This document shows positions 35,830 through 43,037 of a stretch of 64,000 nucleotides of DNA, in pieces. Made by a program: the position numbers and the translations under genes. Source of the DNA: Chryseobacterium sp. BLS98 (GTDB lineage Bacteria > Bacteroidota > Bacteroidia > Flavobacteriales > Weeksellaceae); the NCBI RefSeq assembly GCF_001045445.1, contig NZ_LFNF01000004.1:1-64000 (forward strand), in the 5' to 3' direction. Position 1 is the stretch's first letter. Every line of letters begins with the position of its first letter. The notes under the pieces were generated by a model. It did not search any database and had not been told where the DNA came from. It worked only from the letters and a program-made list of their open reading frames with translations.

Positions 35830-36570
35830 ATGAGTGATTTAAAAGATAAGGTAATTATTGTAACAGGTTCATCTAAAGGTATTGGAGCTACCATTGCTAA
35901 AACACTTGCGTCAAAAGGTGCGTCATTGGTTATCAATTTTTCAACTTCAAAATCAGATGCCGATAATGTAGTGTCTGAAATAATGAATTCGGGCGGAAAA
36001 GCAGTTGCTATAAAAGCTGATGTCAGTAAAACAGAAGACGTAAAATATCTTTTTGATGCAGCTATCAATCATTTTGGTAAAGTAGATATTTTGATAAATA
36101 ATGCCGGAATAGCCATTTACAAATTGATTCAAGATACTACCGACGAAGATTTTGACCGTATTTTCAGTATTAATGTAAAAGGTACTTTCAACACAATGAG
36201 AGAAGCAGCACCCCGACTTGAAGCTAATGGGAGAATTATTAATTTTTCAAGCTCTGTTACACGGTTAATGCTGCCAACTTATGCTACTTATTCTGCAACT
36301 AAAGCTGCTGTTGAACAGATGACGAAAGTTTTTGCAAAAGAAATAGGCAGCAGAAAAATAACAGTCAATTCCGTTTCGCCCGGTCCGATCAATACTGAAC
36401 TTTTTACACAAGGAAAAACTGATGAAACCATTGCCAGATTAGCATCAATGTCTGCATTCAACCGCATTGGAGAAACGGATGATATAGCTAATGTGATTAC
36501 ATTTTTAATATCAGATGAAGCTCAATGGATAACAGCTCAGAATATTGGGATAAATGGAGGATTTGCCTAA
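35830..36570 (+). CDS. SDR family oxidoreductase
   Basis: The 246-residue classical short-chain dehydrogenase has the cofactor site T-G-S-S-K-G-I-G (residues 12-19). N-N-A-G lies near residue 90, and the catalytic Ser sits in S-S-S-V, with Y-S-A-T-K as the Tyr/Lys pair near residue 157. It ends with the I-N-G-G signature. Arg/Ser-type residues after the second strand suggest NADPH preference. The gene lies 26 bp before an aldehyde dehydrogenase, so the two could act in series on alcohols and aldehydes. Specific substrate is not visible. Confidence 0.9.
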   Translation: MSDLKDKVIIVTGSSKGIGATIAKTLASKGASLVINFSTSKSDADNVVSEIMNSGGKAVAIKADVSKTEDVKYLFDAAINHFGKVDILINNAGIAIYKLIQDTTDEDFDRIFSINVKGTFNTMREAAPRLEANGRIINFSSSVTRLMLPTYATYSATKAAVEQMTKVFAKEIGSRKITVNSVSPGPINTELFTQGKTDETIARLASMSAFNRIGETDDIANVITFLISDEAQWITAQNIGINGGFA

Positions 36571-36596
36571 AGTTTAATTAATTAAAAAACCAAATT

Positions 36597-37970
36597 ATGA
36601 ATAAATATCAATCATTATTCGACACTCAAAAGGAGTTTTTTTATACCGATGCCACGAAAACCTATGAATGGCGCATGGATCAGCTCAACAGGCTGGAAAA
36701 AATGCTTACCGAAAATCAGGAAGTATTTTGTCAGGCATTGAAAACAGATTTCAACAAACCACCATTCGAACAACTGTTTGAAATTACGGTTCCTTTGGGC
36801 AATATCAAATATTATAAAGAAAACCTAAGAAAGCTGATGGCTCCCGAGCAAGTTGCCATTCCTAAAGGCTTGGAAGAAACCGGAAACAAAGGCATTATTT
36901 ACAAAGAACCTTTTGGAGTAACCTTAGTCATTGGACCTTTTAATGCACCCATTTTATTATTGCTTGACCCTGCAATAGCTGCTTTGGCTGCTGGAAATCC
37001 GGTTATTTTGAAACCAGCGAACACTACTCCTACCGTTGCCGCCCTTTTTCAGGATTTGATTCCAAAATATTTTGAGCCTGAAGCTGTAAACATTGTTACC
37101 GGAGGAAGAGAAGGAATTACAGCATTACTGGAACTGCCTTTCGATTTTATATTCTTTACAGGAAGTTCTGCCGTGGGTAAAGTAGTAATGCGGGCTGCTG
37201 CAGAAAACCTTACACCTGTTGTTTTGGAATTGGGTGGACAGAATCCTACTGTTGTGGATGAATCTGCCAATCTTGATATTGCAGTAGATAGAATTGCGTG
37301 GGGACACAACGCTATTTCCGGTCAATGGTGCATTGCTCCGGGGTATGTATATGTGCATGAGAAAATAGCCGATGACTTTATAGCAAGATTAAAAACATCC
37401 ATACAAAAGATGTATGGAGAAAATCCACAGGAAAGCCCGGATTTGGCAAGAATGATCAGTGAACATGATGCGGAAAGAGTAGCTTCCTACATTATTCCCG
37501 AAAAGGTGGTTGTTGGAGGAAGATTTGATATTAAAGCAAGGTACGTAGAGCCAACAGTCTTATATCCAAGTACATGGGAAGATCCTGCTTTGCAGCAGGA
37601 GATTTTCGGACCGGTGTTACCTGTAATGGTATATTCTGATTTAAAGGAAATTACCAACATTATCAAGCGAAAACCAAAATCGCTTGCAGCCTATATATTT
37701 AGTAAAAACCAGGAGAATATTGATTATTTCCTCAATTCGGTTTCATTCGGAGGAGGATGTGTGAATCAAACCAATCTTCATTGTTGGATAGACAGCCTTC
37801 CGTTTGGCGGCGTAGGCTATGCCGGAATGGGAAAATATTATGGAAAAGCAGGGTTTGATGCCTTAAGTAATACTAAAGCTATGTTAATTGGTAATCCTGA
37901 TCTTGAACTGGATGTTTTTCCACCGTACGAAGGAAAGGATATTGCTAAAAATTTAAGCGTGTTTTCATAG
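36597..37970 (+). CDS. Aldehyde dehydrogenase family protein
   Basis: The 457-residue protein belongs to the short, class 3-like aldehyde dehydrogenases of about 450-480 residues. P-F-N-A-P (N116) stabilises the oxyanion, E211 in L-E-L-G-G is the general base, C245 in G-Q-W-C-I-A-P is the nucleophile, and E-I-F-G-P-V-L-P-V follows. It oxidises aldehydes to acids with NAD(P)+. It lies between an SDR gene and a DoxX-like gene on the same strand with short gaps. Substrate unknown. Confidence 0.92.
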   Translation: MNKYQSLFDTQKEFFYTDATKTYEWRMDQLNRLEKMLTENQEVFCQALKTDFNKPPFEQLFEITVPLGNIKYYKENLRKLMAPEQVAIPKGLEETGNKGIIYKEPFGVTLVIGPFNAPILLLLDPAIAALAAGNPVILKPANTTPTVAALFQDLIPKYFEPEAVNIVTGGREGITALLELPFDFIFFTGSSAVGKVVMRAAAENLTPVVLELGGQNPTVVDESANLDIAVDRIAWGHNAISGQWCIAPGYVYVHEKIADDFIARLKTSIQKMYGENPQESPDLARMISEHDAERVASYIIPEKVVVGGRFDIKARYVEPTVLYPSTWEDPALQQEIFGPVLPVMVYSDLKEITNIIKRKPKSLAAYIFSKNQENIDYFLNSVSFGGGCVNQTNLHCWIDSLPFGGVGYAGMGKYYGKAGFDALSNTKAMLIGNPDLELDVFPPYEGKDIAKNLSVFS

Positions 37971-37983
37971 ATCAAAATAAACA

Positions 37984-38331
37984 ATGGTACTAAAAACCAT
38001 CAACTCAATTTTTATACTTATTGCCGTATTTATGGGCTTTAAACAAGGTGTGGCAATGCTTTCAGGCAAACCTGAAATGATAGAGATGTTCAGTAAGTGG
38101 AATTTTTCCAAAACGGCTCTGATGATCAATGGCGCAGTTACAATATTTGCGACAGTATTGATTTTGTTTACTAAAACGTTTGTTTATGGAAATTTTTTAA
38201 TGGCAGCAGGTATACTTTTAATTATTTGCCTTCACTTACTGGATAAGGATTTAAAAGGGGTATCAATCGAATTACCTTTTCTATTACTGAATCTGATTAT
38301 CATTTATCTACAGCATCCGTTAAAAAATTAA
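37984..38331 (+). CDS. DoxX-like small membrane protein
   Basis: The 115-residue protein has four hydrophobic helices (about residues 5-25, 43-60, 66-84, 92-110). The G-x-x-Q/K-G-V-A-M-L-S-G-K-P-E-M turn after the first helix is typical for DoxX-like quinone-related membrane proteins. Role unknown. It lies 13 bp after the aldehyde dehydrogenase gene. Confidence 0.65.
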   Translation: MVLKTINSIFILIAVFMGFKQGVAMLSGKPEMIEMFSKWNFSKTALMINGAVTIFATVLILFTKTFVYGNFLMAAGILLIICLHLLDKDLKGVSIELPFLLLNLIIIYLQHPLKN

Positions 38332-38369
38332 TCTCTTGAGATGAATCGTTGAGTTATAATATTACTAAA

Positions 38370-38993
38370 ATGACATCATACAATAATTTAGCAGGACAAA
38401 GCACAAGTAGAATTGAAGCTTTAAGTGATGCCGTTTTTGCTGTGGCTATGACACTTCTTGTACTAGAAATAAAAGTACCGGAATTTCACGAACCCATAAC
38501 CGACAAAGAATTGATATCAGATTTTCTGAAGCTGATGCCCAAATTTTTGGTATATTTTCTGAGTTTTATTACTGCCGGAATATTTTGGGTAGGTCAATCT
38601 GCACAGTTTAAATATATCAAAAGCAGTGACAGAAATATCACTTGGTTTAATTTATTGTTTTTGCTTTTTATCTCTGTTTTGCCGTTTTCTACCGCTTTTT
38701 TGGGCGATTATATCACTTCCAGATTTTCAATTTTTTTATATTGGTTAAATATTTTTCTTTTGGGAATTATGCTTTACATCAATTGGGAATACGCCCAAAA
38801 GCATAATTTTATTTCAGAAGAGATGAAAGAAACAGTGTATATTCCTTTAAGGAGACGAATGATTTGGTCGCAGGGACTCTATTTTGCGGCCGCTTTATTA
38901 TGTTTTATCAACATTTATTTAAGTATTGTGGCCATTATTTTAATTCAGCTAAATCAGGCTTTTGCCGTTATCGGAAACAGAAAAACAAAGTAA
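38370..38993 (+). CDS. TMEM175 family (DUF1211) potassium channel
   Basis: The 207-residue integral membrane protein has the family signature R-I-E-A-L-S-D-A-V-F-A-V-A at the start of helix 1 (the FSD motif, with Leu for Phe) and about six helices. Bacterial TMEM175 proteins form tetrameric K+ channels without the usual selectivity filter. The ATG at 38370 was taken; a longer reading starts with TTG at 38349. The stop touches the ATG of the next channel gene, so translation is coupled. Confidence 0.88.
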   Translation: MTSYNNLAGQSTSRIEALSDAVFAVAMTLLVLEIKVPEFHEPITDKELISDFLKLMPKFLVYFLSFITAGIFWVGQSAQFKYIKSSDRNITWFNLLFLLFISVLPFSTAFLGDYITSRFSIFLYWLNIFLLGIMLYINWEYAQKHNFISEEMKETVYIPLRRRMIWSQGLYFAAALLCFINIYLSIVAIILIQLNQAFAVIGNRKTK

Positions 38994-39677
38994 ATGCCAA
39001 ATTTTCATATGATTAAAACACTGAAGAATTATTTAAATAACCACAAATATGAAGTATTGCTTATTGCATTGGCACAACATCTTTTTATGGGTGTTTTTTT
39101 AAGTAATTTAACTTTATACACCAAAGTAATTTGGCCACTCAATATGCTCATACTTGGCATGGCAAGTGTGGGAGTGTTTATAGAAAAGGGTCAATGGAAA
39201 AATATAATTCAGAAAATACTTTTTCTACTTGTTTTGGTACTACCAATCGGTTTGACATTTTGGGGCAACAATACGCATTACTTTATTTTTCTAAACATAG
39301 GATATGTAGTTTTCTTTCTTTTCATTTTTGGGGAAGTGCTAAAATATTTAATAAAGCCAAGTTATATCAATACTGATATTATTTCAGCTTCGGCGTGTGG
39401 TTATCTTTTACTTATAGAAATCAGCACATTCCTGCTGCAATTTTTTGTATACCAAAATACACAATCCTTCAAAGGCATTGATTTGTCAAGTCCGGCCTTA
39501 ACATATATGGATCTGGTGTATTTCAGTTCTATTACACTTACCAGTATTGGCTTTGGTGATATTACACCCGGTATATACTACACCAAATTAATTACTTCAT
39601 TTTTTGGAATTGCAGGACAGTTTTATTCAGTAGTATTGGTGGGTATTTTAATCAGTAAATTTTCATCAAAAAATTAA
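38994..39677 (+). CDS. Two-pore-helix potassium channel family protein
   Basis: The 227-residue protein has four N-terminal hydrophobic helices followed by the pore module. The selectivity filter is T-S-I-G-F-G-D (residues 183-189), a variant of TTVGYGD, preceded by Y-F-S-S-I-T-L and followed by a last helix ending at residue 222. There is no cytosolic RCK domain. Residue Phe in place of Tyr in the filter is common in prokaryotic channels. The gene starts directly after the TMEM175 stop. A second Met at 39009 could also be the start. Confidence 0.88.
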   Translation: MPNFHMIKTLKNYLNNHKYEVLLIALAQHLFMGVFLSNLTLYTKVIWPLNMLILGMASVGVFIEKGQWKNIIQKILFLLVLVLPIGLTFWGNNTHYFIFLNIGYVVFFLFIFGEVLKYLIKPSYINTDIISASACGYLLLIEISTFLLQFFVYQNTQSFKGIDLSSPALTYMDLVYFSSITLTSIGFGDITPGIYYTKLITSFFGIAGQFYSVVLVGILISKFSSKN

Positions 39678-39684
39678 TTACCTT

Positions 39685-40701
39685 ATGAACACAGGATCAC
39701 ACTATAAACTTCACCATTTTATTCCGTGGACGAGAACAAAGATTTATAAGATGCTTATTCTAAGTATCGTTCCAACGCTATTGTTTTATTTCCTGGACTG
39801 GAAGTGGCTGGCTATTCCATGGGTTCCGGTGGCCTTATTGGGCACAGCGACTTCTTTTATTTCGGGATTCAAAAATACCCAAACCTATAACCGAAGCTGG
39901 GAAGCCCGTCAGATTTATGGTACTATTATTAATAACAGCCGTAGTTTCGGTATTCTGGTAAAAGATTTTATAAGATTAGATGATAAAGTGGAAGAAGCAG
40001 CTTTGCATCAACAAATCATTTACCGTCATTTTGCATGGCTTACCGCATTAAGGTTTCAACTTAGAGAAATAAAAAGCTGGGAACATGTAAAGACAAAAAG
40101 CTATAATAAAGAATATTTACAATACTATGAAGTCCCTGAATGGGAAGGTAAACTTGAAGATGAGCTTAAGGAATTCTTAGGTGATGATGAGCTTCGGCAT
40201 GTGCTTTCTACCAAGAATAGAGCAACACAGATCATTGTTTTGCAGTCTTCCCAGTTGAGAAAATTAAATGAAGAAAGTAAAATTTCAGATTACAATTATA
40301 CTGCGCTTGAAAATCAATTTAAGGAATTGTATGATCAGCAGGGTAAATGCGAAAGAATTAAAAATTTTCCTTATCCACGACAGTTTTCAAGCATTAATCT
40401 CTATTTTACGAATGCTTTGTGTTTTTTGCTTCCTTTAGGATTTTTAGGAGAGTTTTCCAAAATGATCGATAAATTTGGAGACCCTGTAGTCTGGCTTACC
40501 ATTCCGTTTAGTGTGCTCTTAGGCTGGGTATTTCTGGTTTTGGAACAGATAGGTGAGAGTACGGAAAATCCGTTTGAAGGGAATGCCAATGATATTCCGA
40601 TCACTCAGATCAGCAGGAACATAGAAATTGACCTGCGTGAAATGCTGGGCGAAAAGGAACTCCCATCTGCCATACAGCCTATTAATAATATTGTCATGTA
40701 A
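39685..40701 (+). CDS. Bestrophin family anion channel
   Basis: The 338-residue protein has four hydrophobic helices, two near the N-terminus (about 25-60) and two near residues 240-285, with a long soluble insert. The conserved F-K-N-T-Q-T-Y-N-R-S-W-E-A-R segment and the C-terminal N-P-F-E-G-N-A-N-D-I-P motif are bestrophin hallmarks. Family members are pentameric channels for chloride or bicarbonate, or in some bacteria cations. The next gene, 14 bp away, encodes an LCIB-like carbonic anhydrase homologue, which makes bicarbonate a reasonable guess. Confidence 0.9.
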   Translation: MNTGSHYKLHHFIPWTRTKIYKMLILSIVPTLLFYFLDWKWLAIPWVPVALLGTATSFISGFKNTQTYNRSWEARQIYGTIINNSRSFGILVKDFIRLDDKVEEAALHQQIIYRHFAWLTALRFQLREIKSWEHVKTKSYNKEYLQYYEVPEWEGKLEDELKEFLGDDELRHVLSTKNRATQIIVLQSSQLRKLNEESKISDYNYTALENQFKELYDQQGKCERIKNFPYPRQFSSINLYFTNALCFLLPLGFLGEFSKMIDKFGDPVVWLTIPFSVLLGWVFLVLEQIGESTENPFEGNANDIPITQISRNIEIDLREMLGEKELPSAIQPINNIVM

Positions 40702-40715
40702 AAAATAAAAAAATT

Positions 40716-41450
40716 ATGAGTATAGAATCTGTAAGAAAATGGTATCCGAAGGCGTTAACGTCTATCGATACTGTTAATCGGTTATTAGACACGATCGAAA
40801 AACATTTGAAATTAAAGCCTGATCAGTTGATGCATGCAGACAGTATGTGCTGTGACGATGTTAATGCTATACAATATCCTCCAAGAGCCTATGAAATGCT
40901 TGGCCCGTTTCATTTGGGAGGGCTGGATGGTTTTCCCTTTGCCGGACTTACAGGAATGGGGGCTTTTGCCCATCATGTTCCTGAAGATGGAGCAGTGATC
41001 ATTTTTTATGCTCCCCATATTGGAATTACCAGAGAAGGACAAATAGGAGAGATAAGCAGGATCGGGCAGAGCAGCAATTCTGCCTGTTGTGGTGCGGCAA
41101 AAGGAGCACTTGGAAAACTGGTAGCAGGGCAGATCATAGAAGGAAATATCACCTCACTTGATTTTCAGATGAATACAATTGAACAGATTTTCCTCCACAG
41201 TAAAGAGAGAATTCTGAATGCAGAAAATCAAATTTTTGAAGCAACGGAGGTCATGTATGAAGCCATAGATAAACGCATCGAAGTACTGGTAAAAGAAACC
41301 AGCTATCCATGTAAATATGTAATTCTGGTAGGTGGTATTTTTATTAATGGAGACAAAGATATGGGCTCATTCTGCCAGTATAAAAAATTTGAATACATCA
41401 ATCTTGAAACCCAGGAACGGAAAAGTCTGATGAATGAATACTTCCATTAA
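40716..41450 (+). CDS. LCIB-like (theta-type) carbonic anhydrase homologue
   Basis: The 244-residue cytoplasmic protein resembles limiting-CO2-inducible protein B/C of algae over its central part. The clearest match is I-I-F-Y-A-P-H-I-G-I-T-R-E-G-Q-I-G-E-I-S-R followed by S-A-C-C-G-A-A-K-G-A-L, where algal proteins have F-F-S-F-P-H-I-S-I and A-A-C-G-A-L. Candidate zinc ligands are Cys45 or Cys46 (M-C-C-D-D), His101 and Cys125. The Arg that I recall after the first ligand in the algal C-R-D-E motif is Cys or Asp here. CO2 hydration is therefore likely but not certain. It is the last gene of the channel cluster. Confidence 0.75.
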   Translation: MSIESVRKWYPKALTSIDTVNRLLDTIEKHLKLKPDQLMHADSMCCDDVNAIQYPPRAYEMLGPFHLGGLDGFPFAGLTGMGAFAHHVPEDGAVIIFYAPHIGITREGQIGEISRIGQSSNSACCGAAKGALGKLVAGQIIEGNITSLDFQMNTIEQIFLHSKERILNAENQIFEATEVMYEAIDKRIEVLVKETSYPCKYVILVGGIFINGDKDMGSFCQYKKFEYINLETQERKSLMNEYFH

Positions 41451-41460
41451 ATTTATAACG

Positions 41461-41494
41461 ACCTGCTTACAATGCTATAATGCTGTGAGCAGGT
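41461..41494 (+). terminator. Hairpin terminator after the LCIB-like gene
   Basis: ACCTGCTTACA (41461-41471) pairs with TGTGAGCAGGT (41484-41494) with one G-U pair. The following sequence is AT-rich without a clean T-run. Confidence 0.6.
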
Positions 41495-41818
41495 TATAAA
41501 AAATAGTTTTAACTTGTAAAATATCAATAGATCTGCTACAAAAATGATTTAAATTTATGGTGTAAAGTTTAAAACCTTTATCCATGAATAAACAGTAACA
41601 GCAAGTCAAGGCTCGAAAAGATTAGCTTAAAATCTATTTAGAATCGAGGTCAATTGATCTAATGTTGGAATTTCATCCTTATTGTTAAATATACTTTTCA
41701 TGCATTCAAAAAGTTTTAAAGGAGTTTTTTAATAAAATTCAGATAGATTTTTATTTTAACGACTCAGTTTACGCAGTATAAATTGAGTCGAATTTAATGC
41801 ATTTCAGACTCTTAAGGA
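41495..41818. other. Intergenic region, nothing recognised
   Basis: AT-rich sequence between convergent genes. ACGACTCAGTTTACGCAGTATAA and the near complement of its start (TTGAGTCG at 41784-41791) could form a weak hairpin at 41760-41791 serving the minus-strand lipoprotein gene. Confidence 0.4.
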
Positions 41819-42103
41819 TTATTTCTTAGCAAATTTTTTAGCTCCTTCATTACTGCCTTTAAAAGTGACATAACATCCTAGTACAAACCCGAAATTATAC
41901 CAATTACCATTATTGGCAACTTCATAGACGGTGATATCTTTTTCAAATAAGCTTAGCACAAAAGAAACGGGAGAGATCATGCCTTGCCAAAATCCGTGTA
42001 AAAACCCGGCATTTGTTGAATGTATGCAGCTTGATAAATCGTGTGTTGTAGCACAGCTACCCAGTAAAAACAGCAGAAGCAGTAAAAATAATTTGGGATT
42101 CAT
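41819..42103 (-). CDS. Small lipoprotein with STNAGFLHGFWQG motif
   Basis: The 94-residue protein has an SPII signal (L-L-G-S-C-A at residues 13-18). A strongly conserved-looking core follows, H-S-T-N-A-G-F-L-H-G-F-W-Q-G-M-I-S-P-V-S-F-V-L-S-L-F and W-Y-N-F-G-F-V-L-G. I know this as a widespread unnamed small-protein type of bacteria living in the envelope, with one hydrophobic segment (about 47-60). Function unknown. Confidence 0.7.
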   Translation of the reverse strand: MNPKLFLLLLLFLLGSCATTHDLSSCIHSTNAGFLHGFWQGMISPVSFVLSLFEKDITVYEVANNGNWYNFGFVLGCYVTFKGSNEGAKKFAKK

Positions 42104-42198
42104 AAGTTTTAATTTTTTTATCTAATATAAAAGTGTTTTCTTGTAAATGAAGCTCAGGAAAGTCCCGATAATATTCCATAAGTAGATAGGAACAGTGG

Positions 42199-42891
42199 CT
42201 ACCTTTTTCTCTTCATTTCCGTTATAAGATCCTCAAGATAATCAGTTTGTATATCTTGTATTTCCAAGAGTTTTTTATTTTGGTTTACCAATAGGTGGTC
42301 TATTTTTTCACTCAGTAATTTAATTTCTAATTCAGCTTTTAAATTGATTTTGTAATCGTGTTCTCCTCTCAGTCTGTCTTTTTGTTCCTGTCTGTTTTGG
42401 CTCATCATAATAATGGGCGCTTGAATGGCGGCTAAACATGAAAGAATAAGATTGAGTAAAATAAATGGAAACGGATCAAATGAATTGGTTAATAACCAAA
42501 CATTTATCATCATCCATAGTAATATAAATGAAAAAAACACCATAATAAATGTCCAGCTGCCTCCAAATAGTGCTACTTTATCTGCAACTTTTTCTCCAAT
42601 AGTTAATTCTGATTCAATTTCATCCTGTATATTTTCTGACAGAATGGAGTTATTTTTAATGGCATCCATCACATCCAAGTCTATAATGGCCAGTTCACCT
42701 TTTTCCTGTGATATTAAAGAAGTCAGATATAGTCGTCTGTATTTATTAAGTTCAATTAAAGAGATATAATGATCTTTTGAAAAGCCAGGGAAATCCATTC
42801 TTAATAAATTAAAAATACCATCTCTGATGTCCTGACCCTGTATTTCTTCACCTTTCCCGATCTTTTTTTTGCTGATATAGCTTGTTTCCAT
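42199..42891 (-). CDS. DUF1003 membrane protein
   Basis: From the ATG at 42891 the 230-residue protein has an N-terminal soluble part. The DUF1003 core follows: V-A-L-F-G-G-S-W-T-F-I-M, F-D-P-F-P-F-I-L-L-N-L-I-L-S and A-I-Q-A-P-I-I-M-M-S-Q-N-R, with two membrane helices at about 115-140 and 150-170. A C-terminal coiled coil (L-K-A-E-L-E-I-K-L-L-S-E-K-I-D) ends the protein. The longer reading to 42912 was rejected because the promoter -7 box (42910-42917) would then lie in the gene. Role unknown; DUF1003 genes often sit near metal-ion transporters, as here beside a P-type ATPase. Confidence 0.9.
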   Translation of the reverse strand: METSYISKKKIGKGEEIQGQDIRDGIFNLLRMDFPGFSKDHYISLIELNKYRRLYLTSLISQEKGELAIIDLDVMDAIKNNSILSENIQDEIESELTIGEKVADKVALFGGSWTFIMVFFSFILLWMMINVWLLTNSFDPFPFILLNLILSCLAAIQAPIIMMSQNRQEQKDRLRGEHDYKINLKAELEIKLLSEKIDHLLVNQNKKLLEIQDIQTDYLEDLITEMKRKR

Positions 42892-42909
42892 TGTTGTTAA
42901 TTGATCATT

Positions 42910-43005
42910 CAAAATTCCAGAAAGATTCCAGAATATTCTATGATCAGTATCACGATAAAACCTGATCCAGGTCAGGCATGGAAACTCAATTTGTATATAA
43001 ATAAT
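42910..43005. promoter_or_regulatory. Divergent promoter region with two Fnr-type sites 22 bp apart
   Basis: Sites TGATCAGTATCA (42941-42952) and TGATCCAGGTCA (42963-42974) match TGAY-N4-RTCA and start 22 bp apart. On the minus strand the -7 box GAATTTTG (42917-42910) starts 35 bp from the proximal site and serves the DUF1003 gene. On the plus strand the same offset falls at 42998-43005 (TAAATAAT), a poor -7 match, for the P-type ATPase. Confidence 0.75.
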
Positions 43006-43037
43006 TGTTTATTTTTAGATAACCGATTTAATTTGAT

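Noticed and set aside
42892..42912. Longer start of the DUF1003 protein at 42912
   Set aside because: The -7 box at 42910-42917 with the island's fixed geometry would lie on the start codon; ATG 42891 gives a normal leader.
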